This document shows positions 54,821 to 63,084 of a stretch of 64,000 nucleotides of DNA, in pieces (position 1 is the stretch's first letter; each line of letters begins with the position of its first letter). The notes under the pieces are model-generated. The model saw only the letters and a program-made list of their open reading frames with translations. It did not search any database and had not been told where the DNA came from. Position numbers and translations under genes: made by a program. Source of the stretch: Rhodospirillaceae bacterium (GTDB taxonomy: Bacteria; Pseudomonadota; Alphaproteobacteria; Bin65); the NCBI GenBank assembly GCA_011523655.1, contig WTGH01000018.1:124001-188000 (forward strand), given 5' to 3'.

Positions 54821-56029
54821 ATGGGTCAAATCCAGATCAGCAACGTCTTCAAGATCTTCGGTCCGAAGCCGCACAATGCGATCGAGCTGGTGCGCCGCGG
54901 CGTGTCGAAGGACGACCTGCTGAACGAAACCGGCCACACGATCGGCGTGCAGGACGTGACGCTTACCGTCGAGCCGGGGCAGTGCACGGTGGTGATGGGC
55001 CTGTCCGGCTCCGGCAAGTCGACCCTGATCCGGCACATCAACCGGCTGATCGAGCCGACGGCCGGCGAAATCATCGTCGAGGGCCAGGACATCCTCGCGC
55101 TCAAAGGCAGGGAGCTGGAGGATTTCCGGCGCCGGATGATGAGCATGGTGTTCCAGCGTTTCGGCCTGTTTCCGCACAAGACGGTGATCGACAACGTCGC
55201 CTACGGCCTGGACATCAAGGGCGGCAGCAGGGCCGAGAAGCGCGCCAACCGAGAGACGGCGCGCCACTGGATCGGCCAGGTCGGCCTGACCGGCTACGAG
55301 GACCAGTTTCCCAGCCAGCTGTCGGGCGGGATGCAGCAGCGCGTCGGCCTCGCCCGGGCGCTGGCGACCGACGCCGACATCCTGCTCATGGACGAAGCCT
55401 TCAGCGCCCTCGACCCGTTGATCCGGCGGGAGATGCAGGACCAGCTGATCGAGTTGCAGGATACCCTGCACAAGACGATCGTCTTCATCACCCACGATCT
55501 GGACGAGGCGCTGCGCCTCGGCGATACGATCGCGATCATGAAGGACGGCGCGATCGAACAGATCGGCACGGGCGAGGAAATTCTCCAGCGGCCGCAGACC
55601 GAATATGTCCGCCGGTTCGTCGAGGACGTGAACCGCGGCCGCGTGCTGACCGCCGGCACGGTGAAGCTCGAATGCGCGATCGCCAAAGTGGACGCGACGC
55701 CCGGCGAAGCGCTCAGGCAGCTCGGCGAGGGCGGCCTGCGCGTGACCTATGTCGTCGACGCCGACGGCCGGCTGGTCGGCGCCGTCACCGCGGCGTCGCT
55801 GCGCCGGGGGCAGCGCGATAATGTCGGGACCGTAGACAGCCTGGTCGAAAACGTGCCGACCGCGACCGAAGACATGGTGCTGGAAGAAGTCCTGCCGATG
55901 ACGGTGGGCGAGGATATCCCGGTCGCGGTGCTGAACGACGCGGGCGAACTGCGGGGCATCCTGCCGAAGGACACCATCATCAGGGCCCTGGCCGAGGAAG
56001 CGCAGCTGACTGCGGAGGCCGAGCGCTAG
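54821..56029 (+). CDS. proV: Glycine betaine/choline ABC transporter ATP-binding protein
   Basis: A 402-residue ATPase. Walker A GLSGSGKS is at about residues 60-67, followed by VFQRFGLFPHKTVIDNVAYG, LSGGMQQRVGLARALA, DILLMDEAFSALDPLIRREM and FITHDLDEALRLGD. Two C-terminal CBS domains (from about residue 285) are the osmotic-strength sensors of ProV/OpuA enzymes. The long N-terminal part before Walker A (KIFGPKPHNAIELVRRGVSK) is typical of ProV. ATG 54821 is 65 bp after proW. Confidence 0.92.
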   Translation: MGQIQISNVFKIFGPKPHNAIELVRRGVSKDDLLNETGHTIGVQDVTLTVEPGQCTVVMGLSGSGKSTLIRHINRLIEPTAGEIIVEGQDILALKGRELEDFRRRMMSMVFQRFGLFPHKTVIDNVAYGLDIKGGSRAEKRANRETARHWIGQVGLTGYEDQFPSQLSGGMQQRVGLARALATDADILLMDEAFSALDPLIRREMQDQLIELQDTLHKTIVFITHDLDEALRLGDTIAIMKDGAIEQIGTGEEILQRPQTEYVRRFVEDVNRGRVLTAGTVKLECAIAKVDATPGEALRQLGEGGLRVTYVVDADGRLVGAVTAASLRRGQRDNVGTVDSLVENVPTATEDMVLEEVLPMTVGEDIPVAVLNDAGELRGILPKDTIIRALAEEAQLTAEAER

Positions 56030-56047
56030 GCGGACCGCGGCGGCGGG

Positions 56048-56187
56048 GCGTCCCCTTCGACTACGCTCAGGGCGTCCCTCGATACGGCGCTGGCGCGCCT
56101 ACTCGGGATGAGGGGTATTTTGGCTACCTCAATTTCCCCTCATCCCGAGTAGCCCCGGATTTTATCCGGGGCGTATCGAGGGGGCGT
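56048..56187. repeat. Intergenic double-hairpin repeat, family A copy 5
   Basis: It starts with the arm variant CCCTTCGACTACGCTCAGGG, then CCCTCGATACGGCGCT, CGCCTACTCGGGATGAGGGG, a spacer, CCCCTCATCCCGAGTAGCCC, the hairpin CGGATTTTATCCG and CGTATCGAGGGGG. It lies between the convergent ends of proV and the sensor gene; the gap 56030-56270 holds no gene. Confidence 0.86.
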
Positions 56188-56270
56188 TCCCGGTTGCGTC
56201 GATGGTTCCGAAGGATACGGACAGGCTCTTGGCGGACCGCGGCGGCGGGGCCGCGTCCGCGCGGCTGCCG

Positions 56271-56759
56271 TCACTCCCGGCGTTCTCCCGCGTCGCCCTT
56301 GCGCCATTTGCGTTTCTTGCCGCGCGGGCGGTAGGCCTGGCTGTAGAAGCGCCGGCGTTGGTCCGGCGTCAGGGTCTCGGCGATCCGGCGGACCAGCGCG
56401 TGCAGCGCGGTCTGGGCTTCGCCGCGGGCCTGTCGCAGTTTGCGGAAGCCGGCCTCGACCGCATCCGGCGCTACCGCGCCGTCGCGAATCCGTTTGCGAA
56501 GATCGCGCCGCGCGGCGCGGATGGCTTCGATCCGTGCGCGGATTTCCGGGCGCTTTTCTTTCAGCAGCGCGCGGGCGCGCGAGCGCTGCGGCTCGGCCAG
56601 ATCGTCGACGGCGCGGTAGAGGCGGAACGCCGTGCGCGGGCCGGAGCCGATGTCCGGCCGGTTCCAGTAAGCGAAGACGCTGGCCGCGATGATCCCGGCG
56701 AGGAACAGGTTCAGCCCGCCGGAAACGATCAGCAGAATGATGAGGGTGCGGCGCGTCAC
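56271..56759 (-). CDS. Membrane-anchored periplasmic heavy-metal-sensor-like protein
   Basis: A 162-residue protein. One N-terminal membrane helix (RTLIILLIVSGGLNLFLAGI) is followed by a Arg/Lys/Glu-rich, all-helical periplasmic part (LKEKRPEIRARIEAIRAARR, then RDLRKRIRDGAVAPDAVEAG). This matches the CnrX/periplasmic heavy-metal sensor fold, in which the periplasmic helices sense stress for a linked anti-sigma. GTG 56759 overlaps the anti-sigma stop. No metal-binding His or Cys cluster is visible, so the ligand is unknown. Confidence 0.7.
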   Translation of the reverse strand: MTRRTLIILLIVSGGLNLFLAGIIAASVFAYWNRPDIGSGPRTAFRLYRAVDDLAEPQRSRARALLKEKRPEIRARIEAIRAARRDLRKRIRDGAVAPDAVEAGFRKLRQARGEAQTALHALVRRIAETLTPDQRRRFYSQAYRPRGKKRKWRKGDAGERRE

Positions 56760-57253
56760 TCGGCGAAGTCTCCGAAGCCGTTGTCGTCCCCGTTGCCGTC
56801 GAGCGCGCCGAGGGACGCCATTTCGTATTCCAGCCCGGCCGCCCGGCTTTCGCCGATACCGGCAATCGGCACCGGCGACCAGCTTCCCACCGCGAGCCCG
56901 AGAAGCATGGCGCAGGCGAGCGCGCCGGCCGGCTTCAGGAAGATCGGTTTCAGAAGCAGGCCGGCCCAGGCGCCCGCAACCGGGCCCGGCCGCTGCGCCG
57001 CCTGCAGGACGCTGCCGGCAAGCGCGGCCGAGGGAACCGGGGGCGCCGCGCTGTCCAGCGCGCGGTCCAGCGCCCTGGCGGCGGCGAGCGACTGCAGCGC
57101 AGCCGGGTCGCCGGCATCGATGAGCGCCCATGCGGCGGCGCGGCGCGGGTCTTCGGCCGGCCAGCGCGCCGGATCGGCGCCGTAGGCGTCGAGCAGTTCG
57201 CCGAGCGCCGCGACGGCCGCTTCCGTGCCCGGTCCGGTCCCGTTCGCCGTCAT
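56756..57253 (-). CDS. Probable anti-sigma factor
   Basis: A 165-residue protein. The cytoplasmic N-terminus contains LLDAYGADPARWPAEDPRRA, a pattern found in proteobacterial anti-sigma proteins linked to ECF factors. One membrane helix follows (ALACAMLLGLAVGSWSPVPI). The last 25 residues form a Gly/Asp tail (GALDGNGDDNGFGDFAE). It sits between the sigma gene (10 bp) and the sensor gene (GTGA overlap). The name is inferred from position and topology. Confidence 0.72.
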   Translation of the reverse strand: MTANGTGPGTEAAVAALGELLDAYGADPARWPAEDPRRAAAWALIDAGDPAALQSLAAARALDRALDSAAPPVPSAALAGSVLQAAQRPGPVAGAWAGLLLKPIFLKPAGALACAMLLGLAVGSWSPVPIAGIGESRAAGLEYEMASLGALDGNGDDNGFGDFAE

Positions 57254-57263
57254 GTCGCGGCCT

Positions 57264-57866
57264 TCATGACGTGAACTCCCCGAGAAGGTCCGGTTTCAAC
57301 TCGCTCAGGCGCTGGCGCAGACCCCGGCGGCCGCGCGCGAGCAGCGATTCGACGGCTTCCACGCTCACTTCGAGCGCCGCGGCGGTCTCGCCGTTGTTCA
57401 TCCCGTCGAAATGCACCATGGCGATGGCCGCCCGCTGCCGTTCGGGCAGGTCCGCCATCGCCGAGCGGACGATCGCAGAGACTTCGGCCGCCAGCAGGTT
57501 GCGGGCCGGGCCGGGCGCCGGATCCTCCAACGCAACGTCGGCGATGTTGTCGCTGGGACGCGCGCGCCGGTGCAGATCGATGCACCGGTTGTAGGCGACC
57601 CGCCGCAGCCAGGTGCCGATCTGGGCTTTCGGTTTCCAGCGCGGCGCCTGGCGCCACAGTTTCAGCATGGCGTCCTGGGCAACGTCCTCAGCGGCCGAGC
57701 CGTCGCCGACCATGCGCCAGGCGAAGGCGACCAGGCCCGGCAGGTGCCGGTTTACGACAGCGCGCGCGGCGGCGGGATCGCCGGCGGCGACCCGGCCCAT
57801 CAGCGCCGCATCGGCGGCGATGGCCGCCCGGTCGGCCGCCGGCGCAGGTGTCCCGGACAGCGTCAT
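57264..57866 (-). CDS. ECF-type RNA polymerase sigma factor
   Basis: A 200-residue sigma70-family protein. Region 2 is WRMVGDGSAAEDVAQDAMLK, WLRRVAYNRCIDLHRRAR; region 4 is LPERQRAAIAMVHFDGMNNG, ETAAALEVSVEAVESLLARG. No region 1.1 or 3, so it is an extracytoplasmic-function type. ATG 57866 gives the usual length; an in-frame GTG at 57926 would add 20 residues. Its target promoters are unknown. It is followed by the anti-sigma and the sensor, the classic auto-controlled set. Confidence 0.92.
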   Translation of the reverse strand: MTLSGTPAPAADRAAIAADAALMGRVAAGDPAAARAVVNRHLPGLVAFAWRMVGDGSAAEDVAQDAMLKLWRQAPRWKPKAQIGTWLRRVAYNRCIDLHRRARPSDNIADVALEDPAPGPARNLLAAEVSAIVRSAMADLPERQRAAIAMVHFDGMNNGETAAALEVSVEAVESLLARGRRGLRQRLSELKPDLLGEFTS

Positions 57867-57951
57867 CCGGGACGGTAGGGCCTGCGCCCGGGCAACGGGC
57901 GCTGCGCAGAGTGCGGAGGCACGCACGCCGTTTCCCGTTCGGCCGTTGCGC

Positions 57952-58611
57952 CTAGCGCCCGGAATCGCGCCGGTGGAAACGCCAGCGCGCCATTCGCATC
58001 TCCTTGCGGCTGACGGCGCCGTCGCCGTCGCCGTCGAGGCGCAGGAAGATCATCCGGCCGAGCGTATCGAATTCGGCGCGGGTTACCTTGCCGTCGCCGT
58101 TCAGGTCCATACGTTCTTCCGGCCGGCGGCCGCGCCGGTCGCGCCAGCGCCGGGGATGCTTGCCGTATTTGCCGCGGCCGTCACCATGGAACGCGCCCAT
58201 GCGGCCGCGGAATTTCTCGAAAGCCGCATCGAATTCCGCCTTGTCGACCGCACCGTCCTTGCTGGTGTCGATCCGGGCGAAGGCCGCCTTGCGCCGGGCG
58301 ACAAATTCCTCGGGAACGACCTTGCCGTCGCCGTCGGCGTCGAGCGCCTTGAAGCGGGCGTCGCGGACGCGCGACGGCCAGGTGCGCTTCCAGGCGCGCA
58401 TTTCCGAAACTTCGAGCGCGCCGTCCTTGTTGGTGTCAATCCCGGCGAACCGGGCGGTGCGCGCGGCGGCAAATTCGGCCTGGGTGACCTTGCCGTCCTT
58501 GTTGGCATCGGCCCGGTCGAACATGCGCAGGCCGCGGTGGGCGTTGGCGGGGGCGGCAACGGCGGTCAGGCCGACGGCGGCGGCGGCGAGCAGGAGGGGA
58601 AGGGGTTTCAT
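57952..58611 (-). CDS. Secreted six-EF-hand calcium-binding protein
   Basis: A 219-residue protein with a Sec signal peptide (MKPLPLLLAAAAVGLTAVAA). Six canonical EF-hand loops are visible: DANKDGKVTQAEF, DTNKDGALEVSEM, DADGDGKVVPEEF, DTSKDGAVDKAEF, DLNGDGKVTRAEF and DGDGDGAVSRKEM. Metal-ligand positions 1, 3, 5 and 12 are conserved. It should bind Ca2+ in the periplasm. It lies 85 bp upstream of the sigma gene and on the same strand, suggesting a Ca2+-linked or envelope-stress role; that is inference. Confidence 0.88.
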   Translation of the reverse strand: MKPLPLLLAAAAVGLTAVAAPANAHRGLRMFDRADANKDGKVTQAEFAAARTARFAGIDTNKDGALEVSEMRAWKRTWPSRVRDARFKALDADGDGKVVPEEFVARRKAAFARIDTSKDGAVDKAEFDAAFEKFRGRMGAFHGDGRGKYGKHPRRWRDRRGRRPEERMDLNGDGKVTRAEFDTLGRMIFLRLDGDGDGAVSRKEMRMARWRFHRRDSGR

Positions 58612-58770
58612 GGCGAAGCGGTCTCCGGTTTCGGATCGGGTTTGTTGAACCGGGGTGTCGACATCCCTGTGAACCCGGAACGCCGGACCCGGCCGATTCC
58701 GTCGCCGAACCGCGGGGCGCGGGCGCCGCGCTTGGTGCGCCGGTGCCCGCGCGCGTTCTCCGTTCCCCGT

Positions 58771-59418
58771 CTACTTCTCCGACCGCTTCGCTTTGGGGTA
58801 GAACCGCCGGTTTTCCCGCCGGGCTTCGTTGTAGGTCACGAAACCATCGTCGTTTCTGTCCATGCGCAGGTACCTGTGGGCGCGCTCGGTATTGAATTCG
58901 GCGTAGGTCACCTTGCCGTCGCCGTTCAGATCGAACGGCTTCGCCCGCCTCTGCTCTTCTTTGCAGTGCAATTTGTAGTCTTTCCGGTGCCTGTACCAGT
59001 TCACCAGAACATCGTGCTCGTGCTTGAATATCTCCCAGGTCGAGCCGAGTACATCTCGAATTTCGGGATAAAATTTCGGGATGGTCGCGGCGTATTCCTG
59101 GGCGGTGATCTCGTTATCGCGGTTGAAATCGAAGGCGCGCACAAGTTCTCGGTAGTAGCGCTCCCAGTGGCACCAGCCTGAGACCTCCCGCCGCCAGGTT
59201 TTCATCTCTCTCCGGGTGACGATCCGGTCGTGATCGCCATCCATACGGTCGAACCAGTGATCGCCGGAGAGGTCGTACTCAAGCCGCGAAATCCGGCCGT
59301 CTTCGTCGGCGTCCGCGATGACGAATCGTTCGCTTGTGGTGAGGGCAGCGGCGGGCGCCGCAGCCGCTGCCAGGCCGACAAGGCCGGCGGCGACGAGCAA
59401 TTGAATTTTTCCGATCAT
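58771..59418 (-). CDS. Secreted EF-hand protein with a long aromatic insert
   Basis: About 215 residues: a signal peptide (MIGKIQLLVAAGLVGLAAAA), then EF-hand-like loops DADEDGRISRLEY, DGDHDRIVTRREM, DFNRDNEITAQEY, DLNGDGKVTYAEF and DRNDDGFVTYNEA. An insert of about 45 residues rich in His, Tyr, Trp and Lys separates the third and fourth loops. Start: ATG 59418 is preferred over ATG 59424 because GGGAGGG then has proper spacing. Its A+T content is visibly higher than that of its neighbours, which may mean recent transfer. Confidence 0.82.
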   Translation of the reverse strand: MIGKIQLLVAAGLVGLAAAAAPAAALTTSERFVIADADEDGRISRLEYDLSGDHWFDRMDGDHDRIVTRREMKTWRREVSGWCHWERYYRELVRAFDFNRDNEITAQEYAATIPKFYPEIRDVLGSTWEIFKHEHDVLVNWYRHRKDYKLHCKEEQRRAKPFDLNGDGKVTYAEFNTERAHRYLRMDRNDDGFVTYNEARRENRRFYPKAKRSEK

Positions 59419-59575
59419 GGTCATCCCTCCCGGTTTTTTTACGACGAATTGTCGGTCCCAAGTCTACCACAAGAGCGGTGTGCGGCGCGACTGTCTGTGC
59501 CGAAAAGCGGCTCGCCCTCCAGGCTGGCGCGCATTGCGCCGGCAAGGCCCGCCGGTTCCGCCGCGCCTTTCGCGA

Positions 59576-60334
59576 TCAACGCCGGCGCTGCGCCAGTTTC
59601 AGCGGCCGGCGGGGCGGGGCGGCAATCTCCCCGGCAATCTCGAGCGCCAGTTTCGCCTTCACGGCATCGCCGAAGCTGCGGAAGCCGCGCGCCACGACGA
59701 TGAAGGAGCCCGGCCCGCCAATCACTCGCTCGAAATAGTACCGGTCCATGTCCTTGGGCGGCGGCAGGCCCCAGGGGTTGGGCCGGTCGTTCACGATCGG
59801 CAGGCCGTTGATCGTCACCCCGGCCTTGAGCGCCCGGGCCCGCGCCGGCTCCAGCAGGCCGCCATTGTTGTTCTTGCCGTCGCCGGAAATGTCGAGAACC
59901 TTGCGCACCCCGCGATGGGGATTGGTCCCGAACAGGCCGAGAGCGAAATCGATGGCGGCGCTGATCGAGGTCCAGCGTTCGGTCGTGACAGGGTGCGCGG
60001 CGACCGCCGCGGCGAAGGTCCTGGCCGAGGCCATGTCGCGCACGACCGTCCAGCCGGCGACGACATTCTGATAATGCGCCCCGGCCCATTCCATATAGGT
60101 GACGGCGATGCGGCGCCGCTCGCCGCTCGTGATCGCCGCGACGACCCGCGGGTCGACCAGCGCCTGCAGGTAACCCTGCCGCTGGAGCCGCGCCTCGACA
60201 TGGTCGACGCTGCCGGAGATATCGACGGCGAGGACGAGTTCGAGATCGACGTCTTCGGCGAACGCCGGCGCCGACAGGCCCGCCGCCGGCAGCAGGCCGG
60301 CGAGGACGGCCAGGCAGCGGCCGGCGCGCCCCAT
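59576..60334 (-). CDS. DUF1194-type secreted von Willebrand factor A protein
   Basis: A 252-residue exported protein: signal peptide (CLAVLAGLLPAAGLSAPAFA), then a VWA domain with the MIDAS motif LVLAVDISGSVDHVEARLQR (DxSxS), TSISAAIDFALGLFG (Thr ligand) and VLDISGDGKNNNGG (Asp ligand). This is the DUF1194 signature. VWA domains bind partners through a divalent metal; the role here is unknown. It starts 2 bp after the msrP stop, so the two genes are almost certainly co-transcribed. Confidence 0.88.
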   Translation of the reverse strand: MGRAGRCLAVLAGLLPAAGLSAPAFAEDVDLELVLAVDISGSVDHVEARLQRQGYLQALVDPRVVAAITSGERRRIAVTYMEWAGAHYQNVVAGWTVVRDMASARTFAAAVAAHPVTTERWTSISAAIDFALGLFGTNPHRGVRKVLDISGDGKNNNGGLLEPARARALKAGVTINGLPIVNDRPNPWGLPPPKDMDRYYFERVIGGPGSFIVVARGFRSFGDAVKAKLALEIAGEIAAPPRRPLKLAQRRR

Positions 60335-60336
60335 CG

Positions 60337-61305
60337 CTACCGGTACAGCACCTCGCCCTTCAGGTTGGCGTACATCGCGGCGACATAGTCGCCGTAGCCG
60401 TTCCAGGGCTTGGTGGGGATGCGTTCGCCGGTGCCGATGTCGCGCTCGCTCGCCTGGCTCCAGCGCGGATGCGGCACCTTGGGATTGACGTTGGCCCAGA
60501 AGCCGTATTCGCGGCCCTGGAGCTTTTCCCAGAAGCTGACCGGGCGCTTGTCGGTAAAGTGGAAGCGCACGATCGACTTGACGTGCTTGAAGCCGTATTT
60601 CCACGGCACGGCGAGGCGCAGCGGCGCCCCGTTCTGCTTCGGCACCGGCTTGCCGTAGAGGCCGGTCACGATGAAGGACAGTTCGTTGACCGCCTCGAAC
60701 ATCGTCAGCCCCTCGGTATAGGGCCAGGGATACCAGATCTGGCGCTGGCCCGGCGCGACCTTCGGGTTCTTGAAGGTCTGCATGACGAGGTATTTCGCGC
60801 TGCCCAGCGGCCGGGCAAGATCGACCAGCGCCTTGAGCGGAAAGCCGGACCACGGCACCACCATCGACCAGGCCTCGACGCAGCGGTGGGCGTAGACCCG
60901 CTCCTCCAGCGGCATTTTCTTCAGCAGGTCGTCGATATCGATCTTCATCGGCTTCTCGACCGCGCCGTCGATCGCGACCGTCCAGGGCCGGGTTTCCAGC
61001 CGCTGCGCCACCGGCGAGATCTGCTTGTGCGACCCGAACTCGTAGAAATTGTTGTAGGTCGTCGCGATCCGCTCCGGCGTCAGCCCCCGGTCGACCGTGT
61101 ATTTCGGGTTGCGCTTGACCGGATAGAGGCCGGCGCTCGGGTCGGCGGCCGCGAACGCGCTGCCGGCGCCGAGCAGGGGCGCCGATGCGGCCAGGATCGG
61201 CCCGGCGGCCAGAGTTTTCGCGAGGGCGCGGCGCTGCAGGAAGAAGCTCTCGGGCGTTGCGCGGTGTTCGGGAATCTCCCATCCGCGGCGGCGATGAACG
61301 AACAT
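60337..61305 (-). CDS. msrP: Protein-methionine-sulfoxide reductase catalytic subunit MsrP
   Basis: A 322-residue molybdopterin enzyme repairing oxidised methionines in periplasmic proteins. Residues 24-30 (QRRALAK) before a hydrophobic stretch form a Tat signal. The Moco ligand is Cys142 in YAHRCVEAWSMVVPWSGFPL, and the family blocks GLTMFEAVNELSFIVTGLYG and WKYGFKHVKSIVRFHF are present. Its heme partner MsrQ is not adjacent. Export should use the TatABC system at 20263-21959. The gap 61306-61637 upstream shows no gene. Confidence 0.94.
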   Translation of the reverse strand: MFVHRRRGWEIPEHRATPESFFLQRRALAKTLAAGPILAASAPLLGAGSAFAAADPSAGLYPVKRNPKYTVDRGLTPERIATTYNNFYEFGSHKQISPVAQRLETRPWTVAIDGAVEKPMKIDIDDLLKKMPLEERVYAHRCVEAWSMVVPWSGFPLKALVDLARPLGSAKYLVMQTFKNPKVAPGQRQIWYPWPYTEGLTMFEAVNELSFIVTGLYGKPVPKQNGAPLRLAVPWKYGFKHVKSIVRFHFTDKRPVSFWEKLQGREYGFWANVNPKVPHPRWSQASERDIGTGERIPTKPWNGYGDYVAAMYANLKGEVLYR

Positions 61306-61637
61306 GGGTCGTGTATCCTCGGAATTTCGCGCGGCGCGAACGCCGCGGTTTCGTTGAGCCTACACCTAGGGACGGTTCGGTTTCACGACAATTCAACGCT
61401 CCGTCAGAAACGGTGAGCGCCATACTTCCGCGGCGGGGGCCCTCCTGCGGGATCTTCGAAACCGGTGCCGCCGCGGTCTGTATGGACGAGCGGCGATCCG
61501 GAGCATGCTGCCGACACCGCCCGCCGGATCGGCCGTGCGGTGTTCTGCGCCATGACAGGGACCGGCCGGCTTGCCACACCGGCGGCGGGCGCGGATGCGA
61601 CGGCGCAGGCGAATCTGCGCAGTAAGGGAGGGCGGCG

Positions 61638-62218
61638 GTGCTCAAGGGGCTGTATGGCTGGGCAATGGCGAAGGCGGCGCACCCGCACGCTTTCGCGTGG
61701 CTCGTCGCCTTCGCCTTCGCCGAGGCGACCTTCTTTCCGCTGCCCGCCGATGTCCTGCTGATCCCGATGATTCTGGCGGTGCGCAGCCGGGCCTGGATCC
61801 TGGCTGCGGCCTGCACGGCGGCGTCTGTCGTTGGCGGCTGCCTGGGCTGGGCAATCGGCTTTTTCGCCTTCGAGGAAATCGGCCGCCCCTGCTCGAACTC
61901 TACGGCGCCATGGACAAGATGGCCGTCGTCAAGGCGGAGTACGAGAAATACGACGAACTGTTCGTCGCCATCGGCGCGCTCACCCCGGTGCCCTACAAGG
62001 TGGTGACCGTGTCGAGCGGGTTCTTCCAGATGGACCCGTTCGCTTTCACCGCCGTGTCGCTGATCGGCCGCGGGGTCCGCTTCTTCGCCGTGGCCGGGGC
62101 CGTATACCTGCTGGGTCCGATGGCGGAAAAGCTGGTGCGCCGCAACCTCAAGCTCGCCTTCGCGGTCTTCCTGGCGTTCTTCGTCGGCGGTATCGTGCTG
62201 ATCGGATGGATCCTGTGA
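61638..62218 (+). pseudogene. YqaA-family membrane protein gene, frameshifted
   Basis: Two frames together make one complete YqaA/VTT-like protein. The first frame, from GTG 61638, gives residues 1-83 (LYGWAMAKAAHPHAFAWLVA through AIGFFAFEEIGRP). The second continues LLELYGAMDKMAVVKAEYEK to 62218. One extra C in the CCCC run at 61886-61889 would restore a single frame of about 193 residues. The break is therefore a one-base deletion in a homopolymer: either a real mutation or a sequencing error. Both halves keep good family sequence, so any loss is recent. Confidence 0.82.
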
Positions 62219-62360
62219 GATTTCCGGCCGGGTCGGCGGCAACCGAAGTACCCGCTACCGGCCGACCCGCTCCTCCGGTCCGGTTCCGCCCCCAGGGGCT
62301 TCACGGCGGCGGAGCGCGTTCGTATAACCGGGCGGCCTGTCCGGTCCGGAGGTTGCCGAC

Positions 62361-62996
62361 ATGAAATTCTACGATTGCTCCACCGCGCCCTCGCCGCGCC
62401 GCGCCCGCATCGCCCTGGCCGAGAAGGGCCTGCTGGACGACATCGAGGTCGTTGAGGTCAACCTGCGCGAAGGCGAACAGCGCAAGCCCGAATTCGCCGC
62501 CGTCAATCCGTACCTTACCGTGCCGGTCCTGGAGCTGGACGACGGCCGGCGCATCGCCTCCTCGACCGGCATCTTCCACTATCTCGAGGCCGCCGTGCCC
62601 GAACCGCCGCTGATGGGCCGGACGCCGGCCGAAAAGGGCCTGGTCGGCGACCTCGAATGGCGCATCGAGATGGACGGCTTCATGGCGATCGGCGAATGCC
62701 TGCGCAACACGGCCAGGGGGATGGCCGGGCGCGCGCTGACCGGCAGGCACGGTTACGAGCAGATCCCGGAACTGGGCGCCCGGGGACGGCAGCGCATCGA
62801 GCGCTTCTTCGAGGATTTCGACGATCTGGTGGGCGACAGGCGCTTCCTGGCCGGCGACGACTATACCATCGCAGACATCACCGCCATGGTGACGGTCGAT
62901 TTCGCCAAGTGGATCAAGGTGAGCCTGCCGGAGGACGCCGCCAACGCGCAGCGCTGGTACGCCGAGGTGTCGGGCCGGCCCAGCGCCGGACGATAA
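62361..62996 (+). CDS. Glutathione S-transferase family protein (2)
   Basis: A 211-residue protein with the GST layout: MKFYDCSTAPSPRRARIALA (thioredoxin-like start with the SPRRAR glutathione loop), NPYLTVPVLELDDGRRIASS (cis-Pro and SNAIL-like Ser) and a helical C-terminal domain with FLAGDDYTIADITAMVTVDF. It resembles plant-type or zeta/phi-like bacterial GSTs. The substrate is unknown. The TAA stop is inside a 14-bp tandem repeat (62983-63038), so the last codons are part of the repeat. Confidence 0.9.
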   Translation: MKFYDCSTAPSPRRARIALAEKGLLDDIEVVEVNLREGEQRKPEFAAVNPYLTVPVLELDDGRRIASSTGIFHYLEAAVPEPPLMGRTPAEKGLVGDLEWRIEMDGFMAIGECLRNTARGMAGRALTGRHGYEQIPELGARGRQRIERFFEDFDDLVGDRRFLAGDDYTIADITAMVTVDFAKWIKVSLPEDAANAQRWYAEVSGRPSAGR

Positions 62997-63038
62997 GCGC
63001 CGGACGATAAGCGCTGGAAGATAAGCGCCGGGCGGTAG
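62983..63038 (+). repeat. 14-bp tandem repeat, four copies, spanning the GST2 stop codon
   Basis: The unit GCGCCGGACGATAA occurs at 62983-62996 (ending in the TAA stop) and exactly again at 62997-63010. Copies three (GCGCTGGAAGATAA) and four (GCGCCGGGCGGTAG) have diverged. The gradient of divergence suggests older copies farther from the gene. Confidence 0.92.
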
Positions 63039-63084
63039 GCGCGGAAAACCGCCGCCGGAAACCGGGACGGAAGGCCCGGCCGCC

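Noticed and set aside
59576..62242. 888-codon minus-strand frame across the VWA, msrP and yqaA loci
   Set aside because: Only its last 252 codons are real (the DUF1194 gene). The rest is out of frame with msrP and antisense to yqaA.
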